The notes beneath the pieces are model-generated. The model was given only the letters and a program-made list of their open reading frames with translations, did not search any database and was not told the origin of the DNA. From DASUNP01 sp963728545 (GTDB lineage: Bacteria; Acidobacteriota; Blastocatellia; UBA7656): a stretch of 64,000 nt of DNA. Below, in pieces: positions 9,524-17,359 of this stretch (positions are counted from its first letter, which is position 1; every line of letters begins with the position of its first letter). The stretch lies in contig CAVSKO010000002.1 of NCBI GenBank assembly GCA_963728545.1, positions 1,674,001-1,738,000 on the forward strand, written 5' to 3'. A program made the translations under genes and the position numbers.

Positions 9524-10075
9524 ATGACTGCAACTGTGCAACCAATGACAGCGGAAGAACTACTTCGAATGCCTGACGATGGCTTTCGATACGAATTACT
9601 CCGAGGAGAACTAAGGAAAATGGCCCCAGCTAGCCATGAACATGGAAGAATAGCAATAAATATATCAACGCCTCTTGATCAGCACTCCAGAGCCAACAAG
9701 CTAGGCAGAGTTTATGCTGCTGAGACCGGATTCAAAGTCACTTCTAACCCTGATACTGTGCGCGCGCCCGATGTTGCATTTGTCAGCCAGGAACGTCTTG
9801 AGAAGGTTGGCAGCGTTAAAGGATATTGGCTTGGCGCTCCTGATTTGGTTGTAGAGATTATTTCTCCGAGCGACATCTATACTGAAGTGGAGGAGAAAGT
9901 GTTTGACTGGCTAGAAGCAGGAGCCAAGATGGTAGTAGTAGTAAATCCCCGAAAGCATGTAGTGACGGTGTATCGCTCCTTAACAGAAATAGTAGTACTT
10001 ACTGAAAATGATACGCTAGATGGCGGTGAGGTTGTTATCGGGTGGTCAATTGCAATAAGAGATATATTTGAATAA
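9524..10075 (+). CDS. Uma2-family putative restriction endonuclease (DUF820)
   Basis: A 183-residue protein of the Uma2 family, which has a PD-(D/E)XK nuclease fold. Recognisable elements are MTAEELLRMPDD near the N-terminus, YELLRGEL, the AETGF segment, RAPDVAFVS (catalytic Asp region), PDLVVEIISPSD (E-x-I/V region) and a C-terminal GWSIAIRDIFE. The length is typical. Start ATG 9524 has GAGGTT about 7 bp upstream. Uma2 proteins are abundant in cyanobacteria and soil bacteria, and their in vivo targets are mostly unknown. It sits between two forward attC sites, 19 bp before the second, so it is a clean single-gene cassette. Confidence 0.9.
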   Translation: MTATVQPMTAEELLRMPDDGFRYELLRGELRKMAPASHEHGRIAINISTPLDQHSRANKLGRVYAAETGFKVTSNPDTVRAPDVAFVSQERLEKVGSVKGYWLGAPDLVVEIISPSDIYTEVEEKVFDWLEAGAKMVVVVNPRKHVVTVYRSLTEIVVLTENDTLDGGEVVIGWSIAIRDIFE

Positions 10076-10093
10076 CCTCTGACGCGGACGGCG

Positions 10094-10186
10094 GTCTAAC
10101 AAGCGCATGCAACGGAGGCCGCGAAGCGAGTTTCGCGTTAATCAATCAGCATCGTTCGTGGCCCCGCTGACGCGCGGCCGTTAGAC
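10094..10186 (+). other. attC site (forward type)
   Basis: GTCTAAC (10094-10100) to GTTAGAC (10180-10186), with left arm AACAAGCGCATGCAACGGAG and right arm GGCCCCGCTGACGCGCGGCC. It closes the Uma2 cassette and lies 29 bp before the next gene start. Confidence 0.82.
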
Positions 10187-10215
10187 GTGCGGAGTGTAGT
10201 GGCTACAATTAAAGT

Positions 10216-10512
10216 ATGGAAGAATGGAAAAACAAACTGGGTCCTCCTGATATTCGTCTCGCAGGGCTGCAAATCTGGGTGCACAGCCGCCAGTTCCCGG
10301 AAGCATGCGACTACGAGGATGGGAACTGGATTAATGTTACAGCTCACTGTGGCGCTAAGGATGCAGACGTATGGGTAAGCGGACCAATTATACATCTCCC
10401 AGAAATAGAGTTTTGGGCAGATGTTTGCAAGAAGATGTATGAGAGGCTTTCAGGCGAGGCCAACCTGGATTGCATAGAGCCAGAGCTGTCAGTAAGACTA
10501 CGGGCTGAGGCG
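10216..10512 (+). pseudogene. WapI-like immunity protein gene, 3' end replaced by an IS fragment
   Basis: The first ~97 codons (from ATG 10216) read as a small immunity-like protein: LGPPDIRLAGLQIWVHSRQF, GNWINVTAHCGA, VWVSGPIIHLPEIEFWAD and LDCIEPELSVRL match the pattern of WapI-family immunity proteins, which neutralise polymorphic toxins. After LRAEALG the frame runs into an IS481-type transposase remnant read in the wrong frame, giving a junk tail to 10665. The native C-terminal third is missing, so the protein is unlikely to fold. It followed a forward attC and would have been a cassette gene. Family assignment is from recognised sequence pattern only. Confidence 0.6.
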
Positions 10513-11044
10513 CTTGGGCATCCGTCCAGAGTTGATTCAACCTGGCAAGCCGCAACAAAACGGGGAGCACGAAAGGATGCATCGAACACTGAAAGCCGAG
10601 ACGACTCGCCCGCCGGCAGCCAACCTTGTTCAGCAACAGGGACAGTTCAATGGATTTATTCGTGAGTACAACCACGTCAGCCCACACGAGGGAATTAAGC
10701 TTGAGACACCGGCATCAATGTATGAGACTTCAAGACAGCTTTTGCCGAAAGAGATTCCGCCTTTGGTTTACCCAGGGCACTTTGAGACAAGGCTAGTGAG
10801 TAAGAACAGCGGGATAAGGTGGAACGGTCAGTGGGTAGCAGAAAGTCATACGTGTGCAGGACTGCACGTCGGGCTAGAGGAAGTAGATCACGGATTGTGG
10901 GATGTATACCTTGGGCCCGTGAAACTGGGAAGGCTGCTTGAAGAAAAGATGAGAATAGAAGATCATCTTGGGAGGCTAGTAAGACGGAATGTGTAACCCA
11001 TGTCTACCGACAGATTTGTTACCCATGTCTACGGCCTTACACTG
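10505..11044 (+). mobile_element. IS481-family fragment (3' part only)
   Basis: The C-terminal half of a transposase plus the right end of the element. After the stop come two near-copies of TGTAACCCATGTCTACCG (10992-11009) and TGTTACCCATGTCTACGG (11017-11034), the kind of end repeat seen in IS481 elements. The left half of the element is gone; its boundary is fused inside the WapI-like gene near 10505-10514. Confidence 0.7.
10514..10996 (+). pseudogene. IS481-family transposase, C-terminal remnant
   Basis: About 160 codons of an integrase-core transposase. LGIRPELIQPGKPQQNGEHE is the segment before the catalytic Glu (NGEHERMHRTLK), followed by FIREYNHVSPHEGIKLETPA and the usual C-terminal domain to the stop at 10996. 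The N-terminal DNA-binding domain and first two Asp residues are absent, so it cannot transpose. It is read in a different frame from the upstream immunity-like ORF it interrupts. Confidence 0.8.
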
Positions 11045-11186
11045 CAGACTAGCTGCGCCGTGGCTGATAGGCCACCCTCACGCTCGCGTGCTCAGTTTTT
11101 GCCGTCGTGCTTGACTCAGCGTTGTCTTTGCTGTGCGAGCGTGACTTGGCGCAGCGACCAGTTCGTCAGCACATTTCGCTGAGCAG

Positions 11187-11279
11187 GTATAACGACTCAC
11201 ATCAGCGGGGCCGCGATGTAACACTCAAAGTACTATACGATACTCGCTTCGCGGCCTCCGCTGCATGCGCTGGTTAGAC
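11187..11279 (-). other. attC site (reverse type)
   Basis: GTATAAC (11187-11193, one base off consensus) to GTTAGAC (11273-11279). Here the AACGACTC...ATCAGCGG arm is on the left and the CCGCTGCATGCGCTGGTT arm on the right, the reverse complement of the order in the sites at 5850, 9339 and 10094. It marks the first orientation switch in the array. Confidence 0.78.
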
Positions 11280-11521
11280 GCGGCTTTCCAGCAACACTCC
11301 TCACTGAAATGATCTCTTCCGCTCTTACCCGTCCCACTCTTTACCCTCTTCATTAGCTTAGCCGCCTTCTCTTTATTTCATTTTGCTCATAATCATTCAT
11401 CCTATTTATATCTATACCGTCATATTGAAGGGCTTTAGCCTGTTCTGATCACAAACTGCTGCTATCTTTCAGTATTTACCCCTGGCACAGAGTTTGGCAT
11501 TGCTATTGCCACAAATTAATT

Positions 11522-11740
11522 ATGTTGTCAGATATATCTTACACTATTGCAGACTCAACTGTTGTGCCCAATCCGGAAGTCGCTTGTGTAAAATGCAAGC
11601 GATATTTTCAAGTAAGAGAACTACTTAAATGTGGACTATGTCCTAGAAGAGTCTGTAGCGGTTGTGCCATCAAACGGTATGGCAAAAAGTTCTGTTCAGA
11701 TCGGTGCATGTTTTATTTTGGTTTGGATGATGAGTATTAG
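11522..11740 (+). CDS. Small cysteine-rich zinc-binding protein
   Basis: A 72-residue protein with four metal-binding pairs: Cys22-x2-Cys25, Cys37-x2-Cys40, Cys45-x2-Cys48 and Cys58-x3-Cys62. This order suggests two interleaved zinc sites, as in treble-clef, B-box or RING-like folds. No family could be named. It stands alone between two reverse-type attC sites but is encoded on the plus strand, so it runs against the orientation expected for its cassette. No strong ribosome site is visible before ATG 11522. A protein- or RNA-binding adaptor role is possible but not shown. The 240 bp upstream (11280-11521) holds nothing recognisable. Confidence 0.6.
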   Translation: MLSDISYTIADSTVVPNPEVACVKCKRYFQVRELLKCGLCPRRVCSGCAIKRYGKKFCSDRCMFYFGLDDEY

Positions 11741-11796
11741 GCTTTGGATCTAGCTAGCGCTCTTCAAGCGGATGTGCGTACTGGCAACTTGCAAGC

Positions 11797-11883
11797 GTCT
11801 AACGATACGCATCTGTGGGCGCGGCGCACAGTATTGAATGTATCATGCGAAACTCGCTCACCGCGCTCCACTGAATGCGCTTG
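11797..11883 (-). other. attC site (reverse type) split by IS110-family copy 1
   Basis: Begins GTCTAAC (11797-11803) and runs to GAATGCGCTTG (ending 11883). The final TTAGGC of the site is found 1493 bp away at 13377-13382, after the insertion sequence. Joined, the right end would read GCGCTTG/TTAGGC, as in the intact site at 25616-25708. Confidence 0.8.
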
Positions 11884-11970
11884 ATAATCAATAGAGGCGG
11901 TCTTGCGGGCGACATATAATCACCCGCAGACAGTTGAAAATATTTCTTCTAAGAAAGGAGACCGCCTAAA

Positions 11971-12996
11971 GTGTTTTACTGCGGAATTGATCTCAGCGCA
12001 AGAGACTCTCACCTCTGTGTGGTTGATGAGAGCCTATCAATCCATCTTCAGCAGAAAGCTGCTAACGAGTTGCCTCGTATCTCGAACCTGCTTCTACCTT
12101 TCAAGCCCAACTTGCAGATCGTCGTCGAAAGCACCTTCAACTGGTACTGGCTTGTTGATGGTTTGCAAGCAAACGGTTTCGATGTCTCACTGGCTCACAC
12201 GCTCGGCCTGGCGATGATTACTCAAGCTAAAGTGAAAACAGACCGCAGGGATGCTTTCACTTTGGCAAAACTGTTGCGAGCTGGCGTGATTCCCAAATCT
12301 TACATCTACCCAGCCTCCACACGTCCCATCCGTGATCTTCTCCGCCGACGTATGCACGTTGTCGGACTGCGGGCGCAGGAGTACGGCTCTCTTCGTCAGT
12401 TGCTATTGCGTGAAGGCATACTCTGTAGCTCTCGCAACCACATCAAGCTGGCCGAAGACGAAGACCTTCGAGAGTGGTTCTCTCATCCGCTGCTTGTGAT
12501 GAGCGCGGCTCATCAGCTTGAGAGGATTGATTTGCTGTCGAAGCAAATAACGGAGCTTGAGCAGCAGATTCTTTCACTGACCCGTGACAAGGCAGATTAC
12601 AAGCGATTGCTGAAAGTAGCCGGCATAGGAAAGATACTGGCACTGACTATCCTTTACGAAGTGGGAGAGATCTCCCGCTTCAGCACAGTTCGCCACTTCA
12701 GTTCATACTGTAGGCTGGTGCCCGGAGTAGCACAATCAGGGGCGGTCAGCCGCCGGGGTCGCTCAAGCAAGCAGGGCAACGCTTATCTGAAATCAGCATT
12801 CAACCAGGCAGCAGTCGTGGCAGTGCGCAGCTACCCCAGAATCCGTCGCTGCTATCAAGGACATCTCGCGAGGCATCGGGGCAGCGCGCGAAAGCTAGTA
12901 GCCTATAACGTCATAGCGCACAAGCTTGCGCAGGCAGCCTACTATGTAATGAAACAAGGGGAGGATTATAGAGAAGAGATGCTGTTCGGGAAATGA
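11971..12996 (+). CDS. IS110-family (IS1111 group) transposase, intact copy
   Basis: A 341-residue DEDD recombinase. GTG 11971 is preceded by AAAGGAG (11954-11960). The RuvC-like N-terminal domain shows FYCGIDLSA (first Asp), VVESTFNWYW (Glu) and KTDRRDAFTLAKLL (the two Asp). The central region is a coiled coil (ERIDLLSKQITELEQQIL). The C-terminal Transposase_20 domain has GIGKILALTI, FSSYCRLVPG and the Ser-containing RRGRSSKQGNAYLKSA. All catalytic segments are present and the frame is open, so this copy could mobilise itself and copies 2 and 3. Transposases of this family use an element-encoded RNA to select the target. Confidence 0.92.
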   Translation: MFYCGIDLSARDSHLCVVDESLSIHLQQKAANELPRISNLLLPFKPNLQIVVESTFNWYWLVDGLQANGFDVSLAHTLGLAMITQAKVKTDRRDAFTLAKLLRAGVIPKSYIYPASTRPIRDLLRRRMHVVGLRAQEYGSLRQLLLREGILCSSRNHIKLAEDEDLREWFSHPLLVMSAAHQLERIDLLSKQITELEQQILSLTRDKADYKRLLKVAGIGKILALTILYEVGEISRFSTVRHFSSYCRLVPGVAQSGAVSRRGRSSKQGNAYLKSAFNQAAVVAVRSYPRIRRCYQGHLARHRGSARKLVAYNVIAHKLAQAAYYVMKQGEDYREEMLFGK

Positions 12997-13004
12997 TGCA
13001 GTTA

Positions 13005-13071
13005 TGGAGGTCGTCATCTCCGACGCCTAACTGGGACGATCCCGTCGCGTTTGATTGGGAGGCGACCTCCA
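13005..13071 (+). ncRNA. Candidate seekRNA/bridge-RNA target loop of IS110-family copy 1
   Basis: A 9-bp outer stem, TGGAGGTCG (13005-13013) with CGACCTCCA (13063-13071), encloses two strands around a small GGGA/TCCC hairpin (13033-13043). The 5' strand contains GCCTAAC (13025-13031), complementary to GTTAGGC, and the 3' strand contains GCGTTTG (13047-13053), equal to the left flank. Together they spell the attC core GCGTTTG/TTAGGC into which the element is inserted. IS1111-group elements are known to encode guide RNA downstream of the transposase. The assignment of this fold as the target-binding loop is inference. A related CCCGTCGCGTTTGAG occurs again near 13145-13159. Confidence 0.55.
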
Positions 13072-13481
13072 CCAGCTATTGTCAACTTTCTGGAATTGCT
13101 CTGCCCGCGCCGGTATCTCGTAGATAACTGGAGAGCAAAAGCTTCCCGTCGCGTTTGAGTGAGGCCGGTGCGGAACGGTTAATCTTCTGGAGCGCAGTCA
13201 GCAGCAACAAGACTGAGAGCCCGTTTGGCTGTTTGGTGCAGAGAATCTGACACCGCACAGAGAAGTAAAAAGTCAGAGCACATGCAGTAGGTGATTAAAT
13301 GATGCTCGCGAAGAAAACAAGCCTTTCGGGGCCAAGATAGAACTGTTTTCTCTTGACCGCCCGCCTCTATTGGCTGTTAGGCGACGACCATCTCGGACTT
13401 GATCTAGTCTGTATCTTGCTTCCCATTCAGCCTTGCTAATTAATCCAGCCGTTCTTGGAAATTGATGGCTTTACCTATGCA

Positions 13482-14060
13482 TCATTGTACTGCCGCAATT
13501 CCCCAAACAATTGTTGCAGGCACGCCTCCTTCACTTCCAGGTTTCCAAGGCGTTCCAGGCCCGTCATTGTAAGCGGAGAATCCGGCGCTGGAGCCAGCCA
13601 TCACCCAAACTCCGTCATCTCCACCAGCTTCTCCTGACTCCGCAACTATCCAATACCTCGCCCCCTTCTCCAAGTAAGGATTTCGCCCTGATTCGAGCTG
13701 TTCACAAACCGGAATCCAATTCTCTGCCGAGACCTTAAGGTTCCACTCTTCATGTATATTGTCTCCTGGTACGCTGTTGATTCCGTCGTTTCTGTCGTTA
13801 CGCAGTGTTATAGTCACTTCGGGCTGTACACCCGGCGAGCTATTGGTCATGAACCAAAGGCCGAGTTTCTTAAGGAAATAGCCTGAATCAGGGGTAAAGC
13901 GAACCGCTACTCCTTGAGTGTTGCACACGTCAGGTCCCCAGCAGCCGAGCATTCCACACGGTTCAGAGGTCTGATAGACAACCTCAAAGTCTTGTGGCTG
14001 CGACTGTGCCGAAAACTCAATCTCCCTGCCTTTTGGGGCTTTTGTGATAATGATTCTCAT
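13482..14060 (-). CDS. Unknown cassette protein, probable beta-sandwich
   Basis: A 192-residue protein beginning MRIIITKAPKG at 14060, where GAAAGGAGGAG lies directly upstream on the minus strand. The frame stays open further upstream, through an attC site and an antisense IS, but that extension is spurious. The sequence is rich in short strands, Gly, Pro and Trp (CGMLGCWGPDVC, GYFLKKLGLWFMT, VTITLRND, GARYWIVAESGE, IVWGIAAVQ), resembling extracellular or carbohydrate-binding beta-sandwich domains. No signal peptide is present and I recognise no family. It lies between reverse-type attC sites with its 3' end toward the left one, as expected for a minus-strand cassette. Confidence 0.7.
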   Translation of the reverse strand: MRIIITKAPKGREIEFSAQSQPQDFEVVYQTSEPCGMLGCWGPDVCNTQGVAVRFTPDSGYFLKKLGLWFMTNSSPGVQPEVTITLRNDRNDGINSVPGDNIHEEWNLKVSAENWIPVCEQLESGRNPYLEKGARYWIVAESGEAGGDDGVWVMAGSSAGFSAYNDGPGTPWKPGSEGGVPATIVWGIAAVQ

Positions 14061-14113
14061 AATACTCCTCCTTTCGTAATTGCGAATTGCCGTAATGCCG
14101 CTTGGCTTAAGTC

Positions 14114-14199
14114 GCCTAACGCTTTGCGTCAGCGGGGCCGCGAGCGGCATTGATTGATTGATGCGAGACTCGCTTCGCGGCCTCCGTTGCATGCGCTTG
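14114..14199 (-). other. attC site (reverse type) split by IS110-family copy 2
   Basis: GCCTAAC (14114-14120) to GCATGCGCTTG (ending 14199). The matching TTAGGC is at 15101-15106 beyond the insertion. The arms GCGTCAGCGGGGCCGCG and CGCGGCCTCCGTTGCATGC pair. Confidence 0.8.
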
Positions 14200-15100
14200 A
14201 TAATCAATAGATGCGGTCTTGCAGGTGACTTATAATCACCCGCAGACAATATCAAAGATTCTTCTAAGAAAGGAGACCGCCTCAAGTGTTTTACTGCGGA
14301 ATCGATCTCAGTGCAAGAGACTCTCACCTCTGTGTTGTTGACGATGAGATCAAGATTCATCTCCAGCACAAGGCGACTAATCAACTCCATCTCATCTCGA
14401 ACCTCCTTGACCCGTTTAAGCCTGATCTCAAGGTCGTCGTCGAGAGTACTTTCAATTGGCACTGGCTTGTTGATGGCCTACAAAGCCTCGGCTTTCAGGT
14501 CTCCCTCGCTCACACGCTCGGCCTCAGCATGATTACTCAGGCTAAAGTCAAAACAGATCGTAGGGATGCCTTCGCTTTGGCCAAGTTGCTCAGGGCTGGC
14601 CTGATCCCAACTGCCTACATCTACCCTAGCTTCTACTCGCCCCATACGTGATCTGTTGCGCCGTCGCATAAAAGCCGTTGCCCTTCGGGCGCAGGAATAC
14701 GGCTCCCTTCGCCAGTTGCTTTTGAGAGAAGGTCTACTCTCCTACTCACGCAATGGGATCAAGCTGGCCCAAGAAGTTGACCTCAAAGAGTGGTTCTCTC
14801 ATCCGCTCGTTGTCAGCTGCACGAGTTCTGCCCGCTTTGGTATCTCGTACCTAACTGGAGAGCGTAAAGCTAACCCGCGCGTTTGAGTGAGGCCGGAGCG
14901 GAACGGTTGATCTTCTGGAGCGCAGTCAGCAGCAACAAGACTGAGAGCCCGTTTGGCTGTTTGGTGCAGAAAGTCTGACACCGTACAGAGAAGTAAAAAG
15001 TCAGAGCAAGTGCAGAGGCTGGTAAAAGAAGCTCGCGAAGAAAACAAGCCTTTCGGGGCCAAGAGGGGAATACTTTTCTCTTGACCGCCTCTATTGGCTG
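14200..15100 (+). mobile_element. IS110-family copy 2, internally deleted, inserted in attC
   Basis: A 901-bp relative of copies 1 and 3 that is clearly diverged in base sequence (many third-position changes) yet inserted at the same attC position in the same orientation. About 600 bp covering the C-terminal half of the transposase and the start of the 3' region is deleted. The retained right part still has GCTAAC and GCGTTTGAG close together near 14872-14888. It represents an independent, older insertion. Confidence 0.82.
14286..14886 (+). pseudogene. IS110-family transposase remnant (copy 2)
   Basis: The N-terminal RuvC-like domain is present from GTG 14286 (FYCGIDLSA, VVESTFNWHW, KTDRRDAFALAKLL). 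An extra base near 14625-14635, relative to copy 1, shifts the frame and creates a stop at 14651. The following segment (RRRIKAVALRAQEYGSLRQL) continues in another frame to 14886 but loses the Transposase_20 domain through a deletion after FSHPLVVS. Non-functional. Confidence 0.85.
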
Positions 15101-15298
15101 TTAGGCTGCTTCCGTTGCATCAAAGTACGGTTAGTACAAGGGCACGGTACATTTGATAGAACCTGTTCAGCGCATATCTATGTAAATGCTAAAATGAATA
15201 TGCGATTGGCATTATTTGCGCCTGAGTACTTATATTGTAATATAGACTCTGATATTTGCATCTTTGTGATTATCAATAGGGAGGAATGCAAGATCTAA

Positions 15299-17254
15299 AT
15301 GGGCAAGGTATATTCGAAAGACAAGAAGAAATCATCAACTTTAGAAAACCAATTAAAGTATAGAATAATTCCCAAAAGAGGTGAGAACGCGGTTGCACAA
15401 CTAGAGAAAGCAGGGACTATAGGAGCATACAAATTTCAGCCTGGGTCTACGCTTGAGATATATGATACCTATTTCGATACAGCAAATTCAATTCTCTCAA
15501 AAACAGGTGCTCTCCTAAGATCCCGTTTGGTTAATGAAAAGAATCTCACCTTAGCGTTGTTAACATCTGATTCTGTTGGCTCCGATTCAAGGTATGCGCC
15601 AGCCAAAGTAGAAGGAGAGCCTAACTCGACAACGCTCGCGGCAATTTCTAACTGCCTGCTAAATATGGGAATCGCCCAACAGCGCTTTTCTGACGCAGAG
15701 TTTTCGAGGGTCGGATTTGAAGGGTTATTTCGAGCGTGGGGACTTAAAGAAATATGCACACGGGAGAAAAGATGGTCATATAAATATGTAGTAGACCGAC
15801 ATGGGCGTCGGATTGCAAAGTTGTGTATAGGAAAGCTTCTTCTCTATAATGCTCAAAGAACAAGCAAGGATATCGAGATTCAGATAGAAGCGGAGAAAGA
15901 CATCAAATATACTCTTCGCGAACTGGATGCTTTACTACGACAGAAACTTCAAGCTTCGATTGGGCCGCCCCTTCAATCAGAATATCAAGACATCTTAAGT
16001 TTTATTCAATTTTTGCCTGACCTAAGACTTGAAACCAAACTCAGCATAAATTCTGATGAGCTAGAAGGAATAATGCAGGAACTACAAAGGAAAGCCCATA
16101 TTGGTGACTTCAGCCTGGGTCCTCGAAATACACTCAAAATCAAGGATATATACTTCGATACAACTGAATTTAGATTGAAGGAAAAGGGCTGCTACTTGCG
16201 GTTAAGGAAGTTAGGAGGCGAGGAACTGCTTACCCTTCGCCAGTATACAAATAGAGACGATAACCAGATTCTTAACACTATAGAGATAAAAGACTTGGCA
16301 ACTAGAGACACGCTACTGAGGATCCTTAGGCGTCTAACCGAGAAGAAAATTCTCAAGGTGAGCGAATCAACTATTTTGGAGCTGCCCGTCGGGCTATATG
16401 ACTGTATGGCAAAGTTAGGTCTGCGGCCTGCTCTGCATACTAAAATCAATCGGCGGGTGTTTCCTGTTATTGATAGGGGAGAATATTTCGCTAATATAAA
16501 ACTAGATGATGTAACCTTTGGGGTTGATGGGCTAACTAAACAATACGGAGAAGTTGAGGTGGCTGCACAGAATGCCGGTTATTTAATACAAACAAAGGCT
16601 CTGGCTTATAGCCTTATGTCAAAGTTTAGGAAGCTCGGTATGGAGCTAATGAGGCAACCAAAATATATTGTCGGTCTAGATTTGATTCACACTGGTAAAA
16701 TCCCCCAAGGAACAGCAAAAAAATCAGTACATTTTTATACACGCGCAGAGGGCGAAGAAGAGATTAATATCTTGGATGTTGAGGTCCCTGAGATAAACGG
16801 AGAGGATAAAATCAATGGAAAGACTCCTTGTGTATTCATTGGTCACGGGCGGAACGCACTTTGGGCGCGTCTACAGTTATTTCTTGAAAAGGACCTACAT
16901 TTAAGAACGGTGAGTTACGAATCAGAATCCCGGATAGGCAAACCTATCATTCCTATACTTGAAGAGATGCTAAACAAAGCTAATTTTGCGGTGCTTATAC
17001 TGACAGCAGAAGATGAGACTGCTGTTGGGGGAAGGAGGGCACGGCAGAATGTAATTCATGAAGCCGGATTATTTCAAGGGAAGCTAGGATTTGAAAAAGT
17101 ATTTCTATTGATTCAAGAGGGTCTTGAGGAGTTCACGAATGTGTCTGGCTTGCAACATATTCCGTTTAGCGGTGATAAGCTCGAGCAAACCTTTCATGAA
17201 ATCAGAAGAGCTCTAGACAGGGAGGGTATAATTAACTCAAACCCAGTTGCCTAA
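15299..17254 (+). CDS. Tandem CYTH-like domains fused to a TIR-like (Cap12-type) domain
   Basis: A 651-residue protein. Residues ~15-235 and ~244-450 each resemble a CYTH (triphosphate tunnel) domain, with an early LE..K strand, a YDTYFDT / KDIYFDT motif, an LRSRL / YLRLRK strand, then acidic and basic strands. The metal/triphosphate motif ExExK is degenerate in both: E16-N-Q18-L-K20 in the first, E245-T-K247-L-S249 in the second. Residues 511-645 form a TIR-like domain of the DUF2334-unrelated nucleotide-binding type (Pfam PF10137, now tied to Cap12/Pycsar TIR effectors): CVFIGHGRNALW, a central ILTAEDE and RQNVIHEAGLFQGKLG carrying the expected Glu. Start ATG 15299 has GGGAGGAA 12-20 bp upstream. 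The stop TAA lies inside the next attC. A sensor of nucleoside triphosphate or second messenger coupled to a TIR effector is inference. Confidence 0.75.
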   Translation: MGKVYSKDKKKSSTLENQLKYRIIPKRGENAVAQLEKAGTIGAYKFQPGSTLEIYDTYFDTANSILSKTGALLRSRLVNEKNLTLALLTSDSVGSDSRYAPAKVEGEPNSTTLAAISNCLLNMGIAQQRFSDAEFSRVGFEGLFRAWGLKEICTREKRWSYKYVVDRHGRRIAKLCIGKLLLYNAQRTSKDIEIQIEAEKDIKYTLRELDALLRQKLQASIGPPLQSEYQDILSFIQFLPDLRLETKLSINSDELEGIMQELQRKAHIGDFSLGPRNTLKIKDIYFDTTEFRLKEKGCYLRLRKLGGEELLTLRQYTNRDDNQILNTIEIKDLATRDTLLRILRRLTEKKILKVSESTILELPVGLYDCMAKLGLRPALHTKINRRVFPVIDRGEYFANIKLDDVTFGVDGLTKQYGEVEVAAQNAGYLIQTKALAYSLMSKFRKLGMELMRQPKYIVGLDLIHTGKIPQGTAKKSVHFYTRAEGEEEINILDVEVPEINGEDKINGKTPCVFIGHGRNALWARLQLFLEKDLHLRTVSYESESRIGKPIIPILEEMLNKANFAVLILTAEDETAVGGRRARQNVIHEAGLFQGKLGFEKVFLLIQEGLEEFTNVSGLQHIPFSGDKLEQTFHEIRRALDREGIINSNPVA

Positions 17255-17341
17255 CAAACGCATTCATCGGAGGCCGCGAGCCGCATTGACGGATTGATGC
17301 GAGACTTGCTTCGCGGCCTCCGATGAATGCGTTTGTTAGAC
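17249..17341. other. Perfectly palindromic attC-like site
   Basis: GCCTAAC (17249-17255) to GTTAGAC (17335-17341). Bases 17252-17279 are exactly the reverse complement of 17311-17338 (28 bp), each arm being the AACAAACGCATTCATCGG type. Normal attC arms differ by extrahelical bases that set strand and direction; here both arms are the same type. The stop codon of the CYTH-TIR gene is within the left core site. Confidence 0.8.
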
Positions 17342-17359
17342 CCGCCAGTGAAGTCCCGG

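Larger units (their letters stand above)
11884..13376 (+). mobile_element. IS110-family (IS1111-type) element, copy 1, inserted in attC
   Basis: A 1493-bp element bounded by attC sequence on both sides. It has an 87-bp left non-coding end, one transposase gene and a 380-bp right non-coding end. Both ends carry a subterminal inverted repeat containing CAATAGAGGCGG. No target duplication is seen, as expected for IS110-family elements. Copy 3 (22526-24019) is almost identical. The long 3' non-coding region is the layout known for IS1111-group elements, whose guide RNA is encoded there. Confidence 0.88.

Noticed and set aside
13383..13481. Minus-strand segment reading TAGLISKAEWEARYRLDQ, SHOCT-like
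   Set aside because: Only about 35 codons, no start and a stop just upstream; at most a fragment, too short to call.
14061..14462. N-terminal extension of the minus-strand cassette gene
   Set aside because: It would run through an attC site and antisense of the IS; a strong ribosome site precedes the internal ATG at 14060.
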